Source of the DNA: Thalassospira sp. HF15
Lineage (GTDB): Bacteria > Pseudomonadota > Alphaproteobacteria > Rhodospirillales > Thalassospiraceae
DNA: 55,539 bases
Direction of reading: 5' to 3'
Assembly: GCF_011806525.1 (NCBI RefSeq)
Contig: NZ_JAAVKI010000010.1
Coordinates: 1-55,539 of the forward strand
Made by a program: the position numbers and the translations under genes. A model generated the notes under the pieces. That model worked only from the letters and a program-made list of their open reading frames with translations. It did no database searches and was not told the DNA's origin. Positions 46,460-54,573 of the stretch are shown in pieces. Within the stretch, counting starts at the first letter, position 1; every line of letters begins with the position of its first letter.

Positions 46460-46905
46460 AAGGATAAAGACATGTGATCTCGCAGCAGCTCGATTGTTTT
46501 CCGCGACCTGCAGCAAAGCGCCTAGTTGATCGCATGTCTTGAGCTGGTTGCGTCGAAACGCTTGCTGACCATTTTCCAAAAACTAACCTCAATCAGTTCG
46601 TTCCGGTCTGAAAGGTTGTAAAAGAACAATCCTCCTTGAATGTTCTGCGATGTTGGATCGGAGAAGGCAAAGTGTCATCTCGGATTCAAATCAAAAAAGG
46701 GCTCTTCCTGCACGTTTCAAGCGGAAGCCTTTATGATCGCTGTATTAGACAGCAATTTTCCAATCATTTGAAAAATTGAGAGGCCCATTCTTCCTCGTCA
46801 TTGCGCGTAGTTCGCAAAGCGGAAGAGCTGTGTTTTCTTGAGCCTTCTTTGCGCGAAAAGCCCGGACATTCAAGTCATTCATCTGCCCTTTTGGAAGGAA
46901 AAATT
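46460..46905. other. intergenic region, nothing recognised
   Basis: About 446 bases without a supported gene, repeat or terminator. An open frame on the minus strand (46334-46579) runs against the permease gene and has no family features. A good ribosome binding site GGAAGGA at the end precedes ATG 46906. Confidence 0.5.
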
Positions 46906-47259
46906 ATGAATTATCCCGATTGGTTAAAGCCCTATATTCTTGGTGCTGCATCCGGTGCTGCCTTGGCAATGGTCGTTGGTTTTACCTGGGGCGGTTGGGT
47001 GACCGGCAGTGATGCGCGTCAGATGTCAAAGACGATGTCGCATGATAATGTGATTGCAGCGTTAGTACCTGTTTGTCTTGCCAAGGCAAGTGGTGATTTA
47101 GATCGCAAAGCAAAACTGGACACGATCCGGGATGCTTCACGCTATCAGCAAAGAGAAGCCCTGATGGAAGCTGGCTGGGCGACAATGCCGGGCACAGAAA
47201 TTCCAAACCGGGATCTCGCACAGGCCTGTGTCAAAGCACTTGAAGAAGATTTGTCATAA
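46906..47259 (+). CDS. small hypothetical membrane-anchored protein
   Basis: 117 residues from ATG at 46906, supported by GGAAGGA; an upstream in-frame start at 46801 lacks one. One membrane segment lies at about residues 9-32 (YILGAASGAALAMVVGFTWGG), then a mostly alpha-helical soluble part with two Cys (PVCLAKA, QACVKAL) that could pair. It looks like a conserved small proteobacterial protein of unknown function. It stands alone, 170 bases before the transglutaminase-like pair. Confidence 0.75.
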   Translation: MNYPDWLKPYILGAASGAALAMVVGFTWGGWVTGSDARQMSKTMSHDNVIAALVPVCLAKASGDLDRKAKLDTIRDASRYQQREALMEAGWATMPGTEIPNRDLAQACVKALEEDLS

Positions 47260-47432
47260 TCGCTGAAGCTCAAGCAGATCAACTCGATATGAGATGAGAG
47301 GTATGTCTCTGCTTTGCCGCCAAAGGCGACAGCATTCGATTGCTGCTGTCACTCTTGCAAAGCTGTTTCTGTCGAGAAAGCCAACCTCATGATCGTTCCC
47401 TCCTCGCACACTGGCCGGTTAGGGCAAAGCAC

Positions 47433-48236
47433 ATGCGTATAAGCATAGGATGCTATTTCGAATACCAATTGCGACAGATCACACCAATGATTGCCCTGTT
47501 GAATGTTCACCACTCCCGGGTTGATGATCTGGAGGGTGATGATCTTTTGGAGACTGTGCCGGATGTCGCGCAAACCCCCTATATCGATGGGTTTGGCAAT
47601 GTATGTACGCGTTTGATCGCACCAGTCGGCAAGTTTGTCCTGAAATCAGATGGCATTATCCTCGACGATGGATCCGAGGATGAGGACTGCCGCGATGCAC
47701 AGCAACATCCGATAGAGGACTTGCCCTCTGATACACTAGTCTATCTGCTGGGCAGTCGTTATTGCGACACAGACCTTCTGTCAAATGAGGCGTGGCGACT
47801 TTTTGAAAGCACAGAGCCGGGATCGGCAAGAGTCAAAGCGATATGTGATTTTGTCCATCGCCATATCACGTTCGGATACCTTGAAGCGCGCGCGACGCGC
47901 ACAGCTTCCGAGGCATTTCATGAACGACGTGGCGTTTGTCGGGATTTCACCCATCTTGCGATCGCACTGTGCCGCTGCATGAACATACCGGCGCGCTACT
48001 GTACCGGATATCTCAGCGATATTGGCGAGCCTCTTCCGCATCCGAGCGGGGATTTTGCTGCATGGATGGAGGTGTACCTGTCCGGCAGATGGTGGGTCTT
48101 CGATCCCAGAAACAATTCGCCGAGGATCGGACGCATCTTGATTGCCAGAGGACGGGATGCGGCGGATGTGCCGTTGCTGCAAAACTTTGGCGAGAGCGAT
48201 TTGCTGGAATTCCGTGTGTGGACAGAAGAATTATGA
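47433..48236 (+). CDS. transglutaminase-like protein lacking the usual histidine
   Basis: 267 residues from ATG at 47433; the upstream in-frame extension to 47340 is unlike the family. An N-terminal beta domain (about 1-130) is followed by the transglutaminase core: RRGVCRDFTHLAIALCR (Cys about 170) and WWVFDPRNNSPRIGRILIARGRDAADV (Asp; shown by VFDPRNNSPRIGRI). Where most members have HAW, this one has DFAAWMEVYL, so the catalytic His is replaced by Ala. A subfamily with this change is familiar in proteobacteria, so it may be inactive as an enzyme or use another residue. It pairs with the next gene. Confidence 0.82.
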   Translation: MRISIGCYFEYQLRQITPMIALLNVHHSRVDDLEGDDLLETVPDVAQTPYIDGFGNVCTRLIAPVGKFVLKSDGIILDDGSEDEDCRDAQQHPIEDLPSDTLVYLLGSRYCDTDLLSNEAWRLFESTEPGSARVKAICDFVHRHITFGYLEARATRTASEAFHERRGVCRDFTHLAIALCRCMNIPARYCTGYLSDIGEPLPHPSGDFAAWMEVYLSGRWWVFDPRNNSPRIGRILIARGRDAADVPLLQNFGESDLLEFRVWTEEL

Positions 48237-48290
48237 TGCTTCGACAGTGCGGGTTTGGGGCAATCACATGCGGGGTCGAGAGGCGGTGTT

Positions 48291-49160
48291 ATGCTGTCTC
48301 TTGAGCTTATCCACACAACGACTTACCGCTATCGTCGGCCGGTTTTGCTTGGACCGCATCGATTAATGCTGCGTCCAAGAGAGGTGCATGAAACCCGTCT
48401 GGTTTCCTTTGAAGTCAGGATGAACCCCGAGACGCCGTTAATCTGGACACGTGATGTTTCTGACAATGCAATCGCGACAGCAAATTTCAAAGAGAAGACC
48501 GACTATCTTGAAATTGAAAGCCGATCCATACTCCAGATGACCGTTACACCATGGCCTGTTTTTGCGATTTCGGCAGCTGCGTGCAGCTTTCCGTTCTTGT
48601 ATTCAGATGATGAATGGATTGATCTCGGTACTTTGACTGCGCAGCATTACCCAGACCCGAATGGATGGCTATCGGAATGGGTGAATGGTTTCATTCTCAG
48701 TTGCCCGACTGACACACTTTCGTTGCTCAAAGACATCAGCTTCGGGATATCTCAAAGAACGGCCTACAGGGCGCGCGAGAGCGAGGGCACGCAGACGCCA
48801 CTCGAGACTCTTGAAAAACAACAAGGGTCTTGCCGCGATTTCGCTGTTTTGTTCGTTGCGGCGGCGCGGTGCCTTGGTCTTGGCGCGCGCATTGTGTCTG
48901 GCTATCTCGTGAACACGCATGGTGGCTTGATTGGGTCAGACGGCTCAGGCTCTACCCATGCATGGGCCGAGGTGTTTCTTCCAGGTGCGGGCTGGGTCGC
49001 ATTTGATCCGACAAATCGCAGTATCGGATCTAGCAATCTTATTGCGGTGGCAGTGGTCCGTGAAATGTCTCAGGCCGTCCCGGTCGCTGGTCAATTCATC
49101 GGGGAGAAAGGCGCGCTCCTCGAAATGAGCGTTGCCGTAAGCACCAGTGAAACCGAGTGA
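48291..49160 (+). CDS. transglutaminase-like cysteine protease-fold protein
   Basis: 289 residues from ATG at 48291 (GAGAGG upstream). N-terminal beta domain beginning LELIHTTTYRYRRPVLLGPH, which is the Bact_transglu_N signature, then the core with the complete triad: GSCRDFAVLFVAAAR (Cys about 183), STHAWAEVFLPG (His about 223) and WVAFDPTNRS (Asp about 238). Such proteins are cytoplasmic and are often found in pairs like this one; their substrates are mostly unknown. It begins 54 bases after its partner. Its stop codon lies within an inverted repeat. Confidence 0.87.
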   Translation: MLSLELIHTTTYRYRRPVLLGPHRLMLRPREVHETRLVSFEVRMNPETPLIWTRDVSDNAIATANFKEKTDYLEIESRSILQMTVTPWPVFAISAAACSFPFLYSDDEWIDLGTLTAQHYPDPNGWLSEWVNGFILSCPTDTLSLLKDISFGISQRTAYRARESEGTQTPLETLEKQQGSCRDFAVLFVAAARCLGLGARIVSGYLVNTHGGLIGSDGSGSTHAWAEVFLPGAGWVAFDPTNRSIGSSNLIAVAVVREMSQAVPVAGQFIGEKGALLEMSVAVSTSETE

Positions 49161-49197
49161 CTGTTTTGGAGGATATCAAAGTAAAGGTAAACAGTCA
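49158..49197. repeat. 9-bp inverted repeat at the end of the transglutaminase gene
   Basis: TGACTGTTT pairs with AAACAGTCA over a 22-base loop, starting at the stop codon itself. It may be a weak terminator or the border of the decayed DNA that follows. Confidence 0.4.
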
Positions 49198-49259
49198 TGG
49201 CCGGTCAGTGCAGGTTCACGGTTGAGATAGCCGATGAACACTCTCAATTAGTATGATTT

Positions 49260-49468
49260 GTATTTGTAGATGAGAACCAATTGAGTTTCCACGAATTTAC
49301 GCTCTTTATGGTTCTATTGATCCGGCATTTGCCGCGCTTGATAACGTTGCATTGTATCCGCATATGGGCAGCGGCACTGTGGAAACGCGCGATGCCATGG
49401 CGCAACTTGTTGTCGATAATCTTGATGCCTGGGATCAGAAGCGTGAACTGATCACGCCAATTGCGTGA
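49260..49468 (+). pseudogene. 3' remnant of a D-2-hydroxyacid dehydrogenase
   Basis: The frame ending at the TGA 49466-49468 encodes PAFAALDNVALYPHMGSGTV followed by ETRDAMAQLVVDNLDAWDQK, the unmistakable C-terminal end of NAD-dependent 2-hydroxyacid dehydrogenases (LDNVxLxPHxGSxTVETR). Upstream, VFVDE at 49260, which would fit the preceding DVFxxEP motif, is in another frame, separated by about 45 bases that do not match. Nothing of the NAD-binding or catalytic body is found in the 100 bases before that. It is therefore a truncated and frameshifted relic, about 60 codons of an original gene of about 320. Confidence 0.7.
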
Positions 49469-49609
49469 TCTTCCCGCCGCTTTGCAGGTTACCTGATCAC
49501 ACAGAATTTCTCGGGAAATTGAGCTGGCGGCGCGCAGAAACATGCTTGTTTCACAGGCGTGCTGTGCCATTCTGTCGCGCATCTATTTTCCCGTTATTGA
49601 GGCCACTCC

Positions 49610-50461
49610 ATGACATCCAAGCCCCAGCACCAAGCCCCGGAAGATGCCAATGCACGCCGAGCGGTAAAGCCTGTCGTTGTCTATCCCAACGGAACCCTGC
49701 CCGAGCCTGATTTTGCCACCTTGGCCGAATTCAAGGCATCAATGAAGAAAGCAGATGAGGTTATCGTGCCACCCCGCGATGCCCGCACGTTTCATGTGCC
49801 CAAAGGACATTTTTTCCGCATCGTCAGTGTCGAAGGCCCTCAGGTCGGTGACCTTAACCTTTGGAATGCCAATGACTTGAAGGAACGGTTTTTCAGCGGG
49901 AAGACGCGTGCCCTGCATCGAACCCATGTGACGACAGGCGACCGGTTGTGGTCCAATATGCCCTATCTGCGGTCAATGGCGCTGATCAGTGAAGATACAC
50001 TGGATTGGTATGGCTTTGATCAAGATGGCGGCAGTGTTCATGACGTGATTGGCACCCGTTGTGATCCCTTTACCAACCGCCTGCTGTCAGGGCAGGATTA
50101 TCACCATTGCTGCCATTCCAACCTTTGCCGTGCGTTCAGCAGCGAGACCGGAATGTCGATGCAGGAAGCCGATCACTATGTGCATGATGTGCTCAATGTC
50201 TTCATGTGTACTGGCTTTACCAAGGACACCCATCAGTATTTCATGAAGGCAAGCCCGGTACGTCCGGGAGATTATCTTGAAATGTTTGCCGAGATTGATC
50301 TGCTGGGGAATCTGTCGACCTGTCCGGGGGGCGATTGCAGCTCAGAGCATTCAAGCGATGAAGCGGCATGTTATCCGCTGAAAGTGGAGATCTATGAAAC
50401 GGATCCAGCCTTGCAGGACAAATGGGATTGGCCTGCACACAATGCGTATCAGCATCCGTGA
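49610..50461 (+). CDS. DUF1989 (urea carboxylase-associated) family protein
   Basis: 283 residues. After a variable N-terminus of about 45 residues comes the DUF1989 core: VIVPPRDARTFHVPKGHFFR, GPQVGDLNLWNA, TTGDRLWSNMPYLRSMALI, DYHHCCHSNLCRAF with clustered His/Cys, and LNVFMCTGFTKDTHQYF. Members are often encoded beside urea carboxylase or guanidine genes and have been linked to amino-group or carboxyguanidine hydrolysis, but no such neighbour is present here. Activity is therefore open. Single gene between two terminator-like regions. Confidence 0.87.
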   Translation: MTSKPQHQAPEDANARRAVKPVVVYPNGTLPEPDFATLAEFKASMKKADEVIVPPRDARTFHVPKGHFFRIVSVEGPQVGDLNLWNANDLKERFFSGKTRALHRTHVTTGDRLWSNMPYLRSMALISEDTLDWYGFDQDGGSVHDVIGTRCDPFTNRLLSGQDYHHCCHSNLCRAFSSETGMSMQEADHYVHDVLNVFMCTGFTKDTHQYFMKASPVRPGDYLEMFAEIDLLGNLSTCPGGDCSSEHSSDEAACYPLKVEIYETDPALQDKWDWPAHNAYQHP

Positions 50462-50474
50462 GGTCAGAAGAACA

Positions 50475-50508
50475 ACGCCCCGTCGAGACATGCGTCGGGG
50501 CGTTTTTT
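50475..50508 (+). terminator. Rho-independent terminator after the DUF1989 gene
   Basis: ACGCCCCG pairs with CGGGGCGT and runs into TTTTTT. It lies between the convergent DUF1989 and modC genes and may serve both, though the T run is strong only on the plus strand. Confidence 0.88.
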
Positions 50509-50534
50509 ATTTGGTGGGCTTCGATCAAATAACC

Positions 50535-51665
50535 CTAGCGATCGCGCAACTGACCATTCACGGTGACCGATTTGATAACCGCAAACACCTTTTGATGGGG
50601 TTGGAGTTTCAGGCGCGACCCGGACCATTTCGTGATGCGGGCGTGGATTTTTGGGCGTCCACTGGTTTCAGCCAAAAGGGTGGCGTCGGCATCCTGACCA
50701 AAGCACATGGTGACGTCGATGGTGTCACCGGGCTCATCACTGATTTTGGTGATGGTCACAGGGATGATGTTATTCGCACTGATGTCGCGGGGCGGGGTTC
50801 GGGCAATCATGACATCACGGGCGCGAACATGCAGCCGGACCTTGTCTGATTGCGGACGGCCGAGATACGGCACAACAAGACGTTGCCCGCCACATTCAAG
50901 GAAGCTGACCTCGGCTTTGGGATCGCGGCTGACAATGCGAGCGGGCAAAACCGTCCCGGCATCAAAGCGCCCGGAAAGTGGTGGCAGGTCGGTCCGGCCC
51001 AGCATTTCAAAAACCGATCCGGTCGCAAGGGTTTTGCCCTGATCAATCACAACCATGTGGTCGGCAAGGCGGGCGACCTCGTCAACGGCGTGGGTGACGT
51101 ACAGGATCGGTACCTTTCGGTGATCACGCAGCCATTCGAGATACGGCAGGATTTCCTGTTTGCGCGCATGATCAAGAGCCGAGAGCGGTTCATCAAGCAG
51201 CAACATATCCGGATTGGACAAAAGCGCACGTCCCAGTGCGACGCGTTGCTTTTCCCCACCGGACAGTAGATTGGGACGGCGATCCATCAGGTCTGCGATA
51301 TCAAGCATTGCAAGGATGGCCTGTTGTTCGTCTTGCGACAGCTTGTGTGGATTGCGGCGTGCGCCGTAAAACAGATTGTCACGCACGGATTTATGCGGGA
51401 ACAGGCGGTTGTCCTGAAATACACAGCCAACCCGGCGTTCTCGGACCGGCACATTGATGCCGCGCGAATGTTCAAACAGGACGTGATCGTTGATCTGGAT
51501 GTGGCCTCGATCCGGGCGGACCAGACCGGCAATCATATTGACCAGGGTCGTCTTGCCACTGCCAGAAGGACCAAACAGGGCAGTAATGCCCGGTTCAGGG
51601 ATGCTGAATTCCGCAGAAAGCCGAAAGTCGTTGAAGGTATGTTCGAGATTGACACCGATGCTCAT
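50535..51665 (-). CDS. modC: molybdate ABC transporter ATP-binding protein
   Basis: 376 residues. Walker A GPSGSGKTT (about 32-40), Q-loop VFQDNRLFPHKSVRDNL (about 80-96), signature LSGGEKQRVALGRALL (about 133) and Walker B LLLDEPLSALD (about 154) are followed by a C-terminal TOBE/mop-like regulatory domain (about 290-370, including ISANNIIPVTITKI). That combination defines ModC. It energises ModB. Its ATG overlaps the modB stop by 4 bases; it is the last gene of modABC. Confidence 0.95.
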   Translation of the reverse strand: MSIGVNLEHTFNDFRLSAEFSIPEPGITALFGPSGSGKTTLVNMIAGLVRPDRGHIQINDHVLFEHSRGINVPVRERRVGCVFQDNRLFPHKSVRDNLFYGARRNPHKLSQDEQQAILAMLDIADLMDRRPNLLSGGEKQRVALGRALLSNPDMLLLDEPLSALDHARKQEILPYLEWLRDHRKVPILYVTHAVDEVARLADHMVVIDQGKTLATGSVFEMLGRTDLPPLSGRFDAGTVLPARIVSRDPKAEVSFLECGGQRLVVPYLGRPQSDKVRLHVRARDVMIARTPPRDISANNIIPVTITKISDEPGDTIDVTMCFGQDADATLLAETSGRPKIHARITKWSGSRLKLQPHQKVFAVIKSVTVNGQLRDR

Positions 51666-52354
51666 GATACGGCCCTTTTGCGGATGCGGCGGAGTGCTAT
51701 TTCAGACAGCAGCAAGCCGGCAAAGGCCAGACCGATGGAGAGGGCAGCGAGACGTGCTGCCGCCAGTTCCCCACCCGGTGTCTGGATTGCGGTATAGATC
51801 GCAAGCGGCAGTGTGCGGGTTTCGCCCGGAATGTTTGAGACGAACGTTATGATTGCACCAAATTCGCCAAGGCTGGCGGCAAAGGCCGTGATCGCACCGG
51901 CAATGATGCCGGGAAGGGCCAACGGCAGTGTCAGTGAGAAGAACCGGTCAATCGGACCTGCGCCCAGTGTTTCTGCAGCCTGATAAAGGCCGTGATCGAC
52001 GTTTTCAAGGCTCAGCCGGATGGCGCGCACCTGAAACGGGAAACTGACGATGGCTGAAGCCAATGCTGCCCCCGTCCAGCTAAAGACAAAGCGCAGATCA
52101 AAGGTCTCATAGAGCCACGCCCCCAGCGGAGCGCGGGTACCCAATGCGATCAGCAACAGATAGCCCATGACAACCGGCGGCAGGATCAAGGGCAAATGCA
52201 CAACGGCATCCAGAACAAATCGCCCCGGAAAACGACCAAGTGCAAGGGTGGTCGCAACGATTACTGCAAAGGGAAGGGCACACGCAACAGCAACGCCAGA
52301 GATGCGCAAGCTTAGAAGAAGTGCTTCAATTTCGGCGGGGGTCAAACTGATCAT
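51662..52354 (-). CDS. modB: molybdate ABC transporter permease
   Basis: 230 residues with about 5 membrane segments. LPLILPPVVMGYLLLIALG (about 54-72) and the EAA-type loop AAETLGAGPIDRFFSLTLPL (about 127-146) are the hallmarks of ModB. It forms the membrane channel with ModC and receives molybdate from ModA. Overlaps both neighbours by 4 bases. Confidence 0.95.
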   Translation of the reverse strand: MISLTPAEIEALLLSLRISGVAVACALPFAVIVATTLALGRFPGRFVLDAVVHLPLILPPVVMGYLLLIALGTRAPLGAWLYETFDLRFVFSWTGAALASAIVSFPFQVRAIRLSLENVDHGLYQAAETLGAGPIDRFFSLTLPLALPGIIAGAITAFAASLGEFGAIITFVSNIPGETRTLPLAIYTAIQTPGGELAAARLAALSIGLAFAGLLLSEIALRRIRKRAVS

Positions 52355-53172
52355 TGTTCGGGGACGGCTGCCTGCGTTGTTGCAAGAGGTTCAAAGCCAT
52401 AGTCGGCAAAAATGCGGCCTGCGTCATCCCCCAAAAGCCAAAGCAGGAATTTTATCGCGTTGGCTTCGGCCTGATCGGCAATCAAGGCAACCGGATAGGT
52501 GATGGCAAGGTGACTGTTTTCAGGGAAAGTGCCAATGATTTTGACCTTTTCTGAAATGCCGACATCAGTCTGATAAACAATGCCAAGCGGTGCTTCGCCG
52601 CGTTCAACAAGTGCCAAGGCAGCACGAACATTATCAGCCCGTGCAAGCCTTGGATTTATGGTTTCCCACTGCCCTAAGGATACCAGCGCCTGTTTGGCAT
52701 AAATCCCGGCCGGAACATGATCCGGGTCACCGACCGCAATACGGTCATCAGAACCGATCAGTGATGTCAGGTCAGTGGCCGCATCTATGGTAATTGGGAC
52801 AAGGCGGCTGTCGCCGGGGGCAATCAGCACCAGCCGATTTCCCAGCAGATCATATCGGCTATTGGGTTTGATCAGCTGCTGATCATCAAGCCAGTCCATC
52901 CATTTATTGTTAGCCGAGATAAAGATATCGGCAGGGGCGCCTGCAGCGATTTGGCGTGCCAATGTCGAGGAACTGGCAAGAGACAGGCGGACTTTATCAC
53001 CTGTTTGTTGTTCATAGGTTTTTGCCGCGGTTTCAATGGCATTGGTCAAACTGGCAGCGGCAAAGACAGTAATGTCGCGCGCATGGGCAAGCGTCGACAT
53101 CCCGCCAAGAGTCAACATGCCGATAAGAAACAGGACGACTGCAGATGATGGTCGGCGCAACGTGTCGGACAT
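52351..53172 (-). CDS. modA: molybdate-binding periplasmic protein
   Basis: 273 residues with a signal peptide (AVVLFLIGMLTLGGMSTLAHA). The mature protein begins RDITVFAAASLTNAIETAAK, and LSLASSSTLARQIAAGAPAD and ADIFISANNKWMDWLDD are the anion-binding loops of ModA. AGAGG precedes the ATG. First gene of modABC. No ModE-type palindrome was found in the 129 bases upstream. Confidence 0.94.
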   Translation of the reverse strand: MSDTLRRPSSAVVLFLIGMLTLGGMSTLAHARDITVFAAASLTNAIETAAKTYEQQTGDKVRLSLASSSTLARQIAAGAPADIFISANNKWMDWLDDQQLIKPNSRYDLLGNRLVLIAPGDSRLVPITIDAATDLTSLIGSDDRIAVGDPDHVPAGIYAKQALVSLGQWETINPRLARADNVRAALALVERGEAPLGIVYQTDVGISEKVKIIGTFPENSHLAITYPVALIADQAEANAIKFLLWLLGDDAGRIFADYGFEPLATTQAAVPEQ

Positions 53173-53301
53173 GGACCTCTGGAACGGCTGTATGGGAAGC
53201 GTTGCAGACCACTATAGCAAAAATCACCCGCAATCAAATGGATGACGGCGACGACCCGCTTCAATTGCGCCAAAAAACAGAAACAGTTGTCTGGATGATG
53301 T

Positions 53302-53820
53302 TCAGAAACAGACCGCTGCCCGCAGTGGGTCATCTGCACCTATATCAAACCATTCATCCATCGCGGTCGGGAAGCCGTTGCTATCAAGCGACAATTCCGG
53401 CGTGATATAGCCACGGCGGCCCTGGGCACAATCAACAAGATGGGTCAGGGCAAGCGTTTCACCACCCTTGCGCAGCAGCAGGGTCATGACACGTTTTTCA
53501 TCAGGGTTTTCGGGATTGCTAACAAGTTTGTCCCTGTCAATCGCAGTAAAGCGGTTGGTTGGTGCTGAGACCAGTGTCCAGGGAGCAAAGATGTTTTCGT
53601 CGGTAAAGGTCTGAATGACACTGATGGTTTGTGGCAGGCGTGCCTCATAGCGGTCAAACCAAGTGTACTCATCCCAGATCATGTAGCCGAACATCGCAAT
53701 TGCAGCCACAAACGGAATGACATATTTCGGTGCCTTGCGGCCCCAAAGCCGGAACAGCAACATGACCACGCCAGCCGATGCAAACCCAACGACAACTGTC
53801 GTGAAAATGAAGACATACAT
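53302..53820 (-). CDS. hypothetical membrane protein
   Basis: 172 residues. Two membrane segments (VFIFTTVVVGFASAGVVMLL at about 3-22 and YVIPFVAAIAMFGYMIW at about 33-49) are followed by a soluble domain of about 120 residues, which two N-terminal segments alone leave on the cytoplasmic or periplasmic side undetermined. Two Cys (VDCAQGRRG and the final CF) are present. No family recognised. It lies 130 bases upstream of modA in the same direction; a link to molybdate uptake is not shown. Confidence 0.7.
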   Translation of the reverse strand: MYVFIFTTVVVGFASAGVVMLLFRLWGRKAPKYVIPFVAAIAMFGYMIWDEYTWFDRYEARLPQTISVIQTFTDENIFAPWTLVSAPTNRFTAIDRDKLVSNPENPDEKRVMTLLLRKGGETLALTHLVDCAQGRRGYITPELSLDSNGFPTAMDEWFDIGADDPLRAAVCF

Positions 53821-53878
53821 GCGGGGGTGGCTCCCAAATTGCTGTTATTGTTGATGAGGGATGAACCCTGATAACCGA

Positions 53879-54568
53879 TTAGCGCAGTATCCGGTCGAGC
53901 TCAAGTTCGCCTTTCGGATCACGTTTGGCGATCTGGGCCAAAAACAGGCCCGAGGCCGCGATAGCATCAGAAAGCGCATTATGAGCGCGGAACGGCGGCA
54001 GGTTGTGACTGCGGCGTAGTGTATCCAGTCGGAGAGCGCCAGCCTTCATTGGTTCACCACTACGGCGGATGTCACGCAGTGCCAGAACAAGAGTATCCAC
54101 TGTCGGAATTTGCAGCGGTGCCCCAAAGCAACGTTTGCAAGCCTGCCCAAGAAAACCGAGTTCAATCGGCGCATGGTGGGCGACCAAAACCCTTCCGGCC
54201 ATCTGCGGCAACAAAAGTTCAAGGGCTGCCTCGATACTTGGGGCATCGGCGACGTCACTGTCAAAGATCCTGTGTACCACGACCGAGCTTTCGCTGAGTT
54301 CTTTGGTTGGCCTTACCAGAATATGTTCACAACTTGAAAAATCAACCGAGAGCTGACGGATGATCACCCAGCCGAGACTGACGATTTCGGACTTTTTGGG
54401 ATCAAGCCCGGTGGTTTCCAGATCAAGAGCGATGAATTCGGTCTCCATGACCGACCGCTCAGGATCGGCAGGTGGCACATCGTAATAGGTTTGCAAGGCA
54501 CCGTTTGCCTTACGCTGGACGAAGTCACGATACAGCCGACTATCGAGGATTTTTTGGCGCAATCCCAT
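53879..54568 (-). CDS. DnaQ-like 3'-5' exonuclease (DEDDh type)
   Basis: 229 residues. The exonuclease motifs are ExoI FIALDLETTGLDPKKSEIVS (Asp49, Glu51), ExoII LVAHHAPIELGFLG, where Glu replaces the more usual Asp, and ExoIII RAHNALSDAIAASGLFL with the His and Asp. An N-terminal segment of about 40 residues precedes the fold. It lies 5 bases after the DUF294-type gene, so they are co-transcribed; this pairing is commonly seen and suggests a joint function. Substrate unknown; it is not the replicative proofreading subunit by context. Confidence 0.9.
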   Translation of the reverse strand: MGLRQKILDSRLYRDFVQRKANGALQTYYDVPPADPERSVMETEFIALDLETTGLDPKKSEIVSLGWVIIRQLSVDFSSCEHILVRPTKELSESSVVVHRIFDSDVADAPSIEAALELLLPQMAGRVLVAHHAPIELGFLGQACKRCFGAPLQIPTVDTLVLALRDIRRSGEPMKAGALRLDTLRRSHNLPPFRAHNALSDAIAASGLFLAQIAKRDPKGELELDRILR

Positions 54569-54573
54569 ATGGC

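Noticed and set aside
46334..46579. 82-codon minus-strand frame at the end of the last permease gene
   Set aside because: Mostly antisense to the permease; no domain or ribosome binding site.
53173..53301. ModE-type operator before modA
   Set aside because: Looked for a TATAT-N-ATATA style palindrome and found none.
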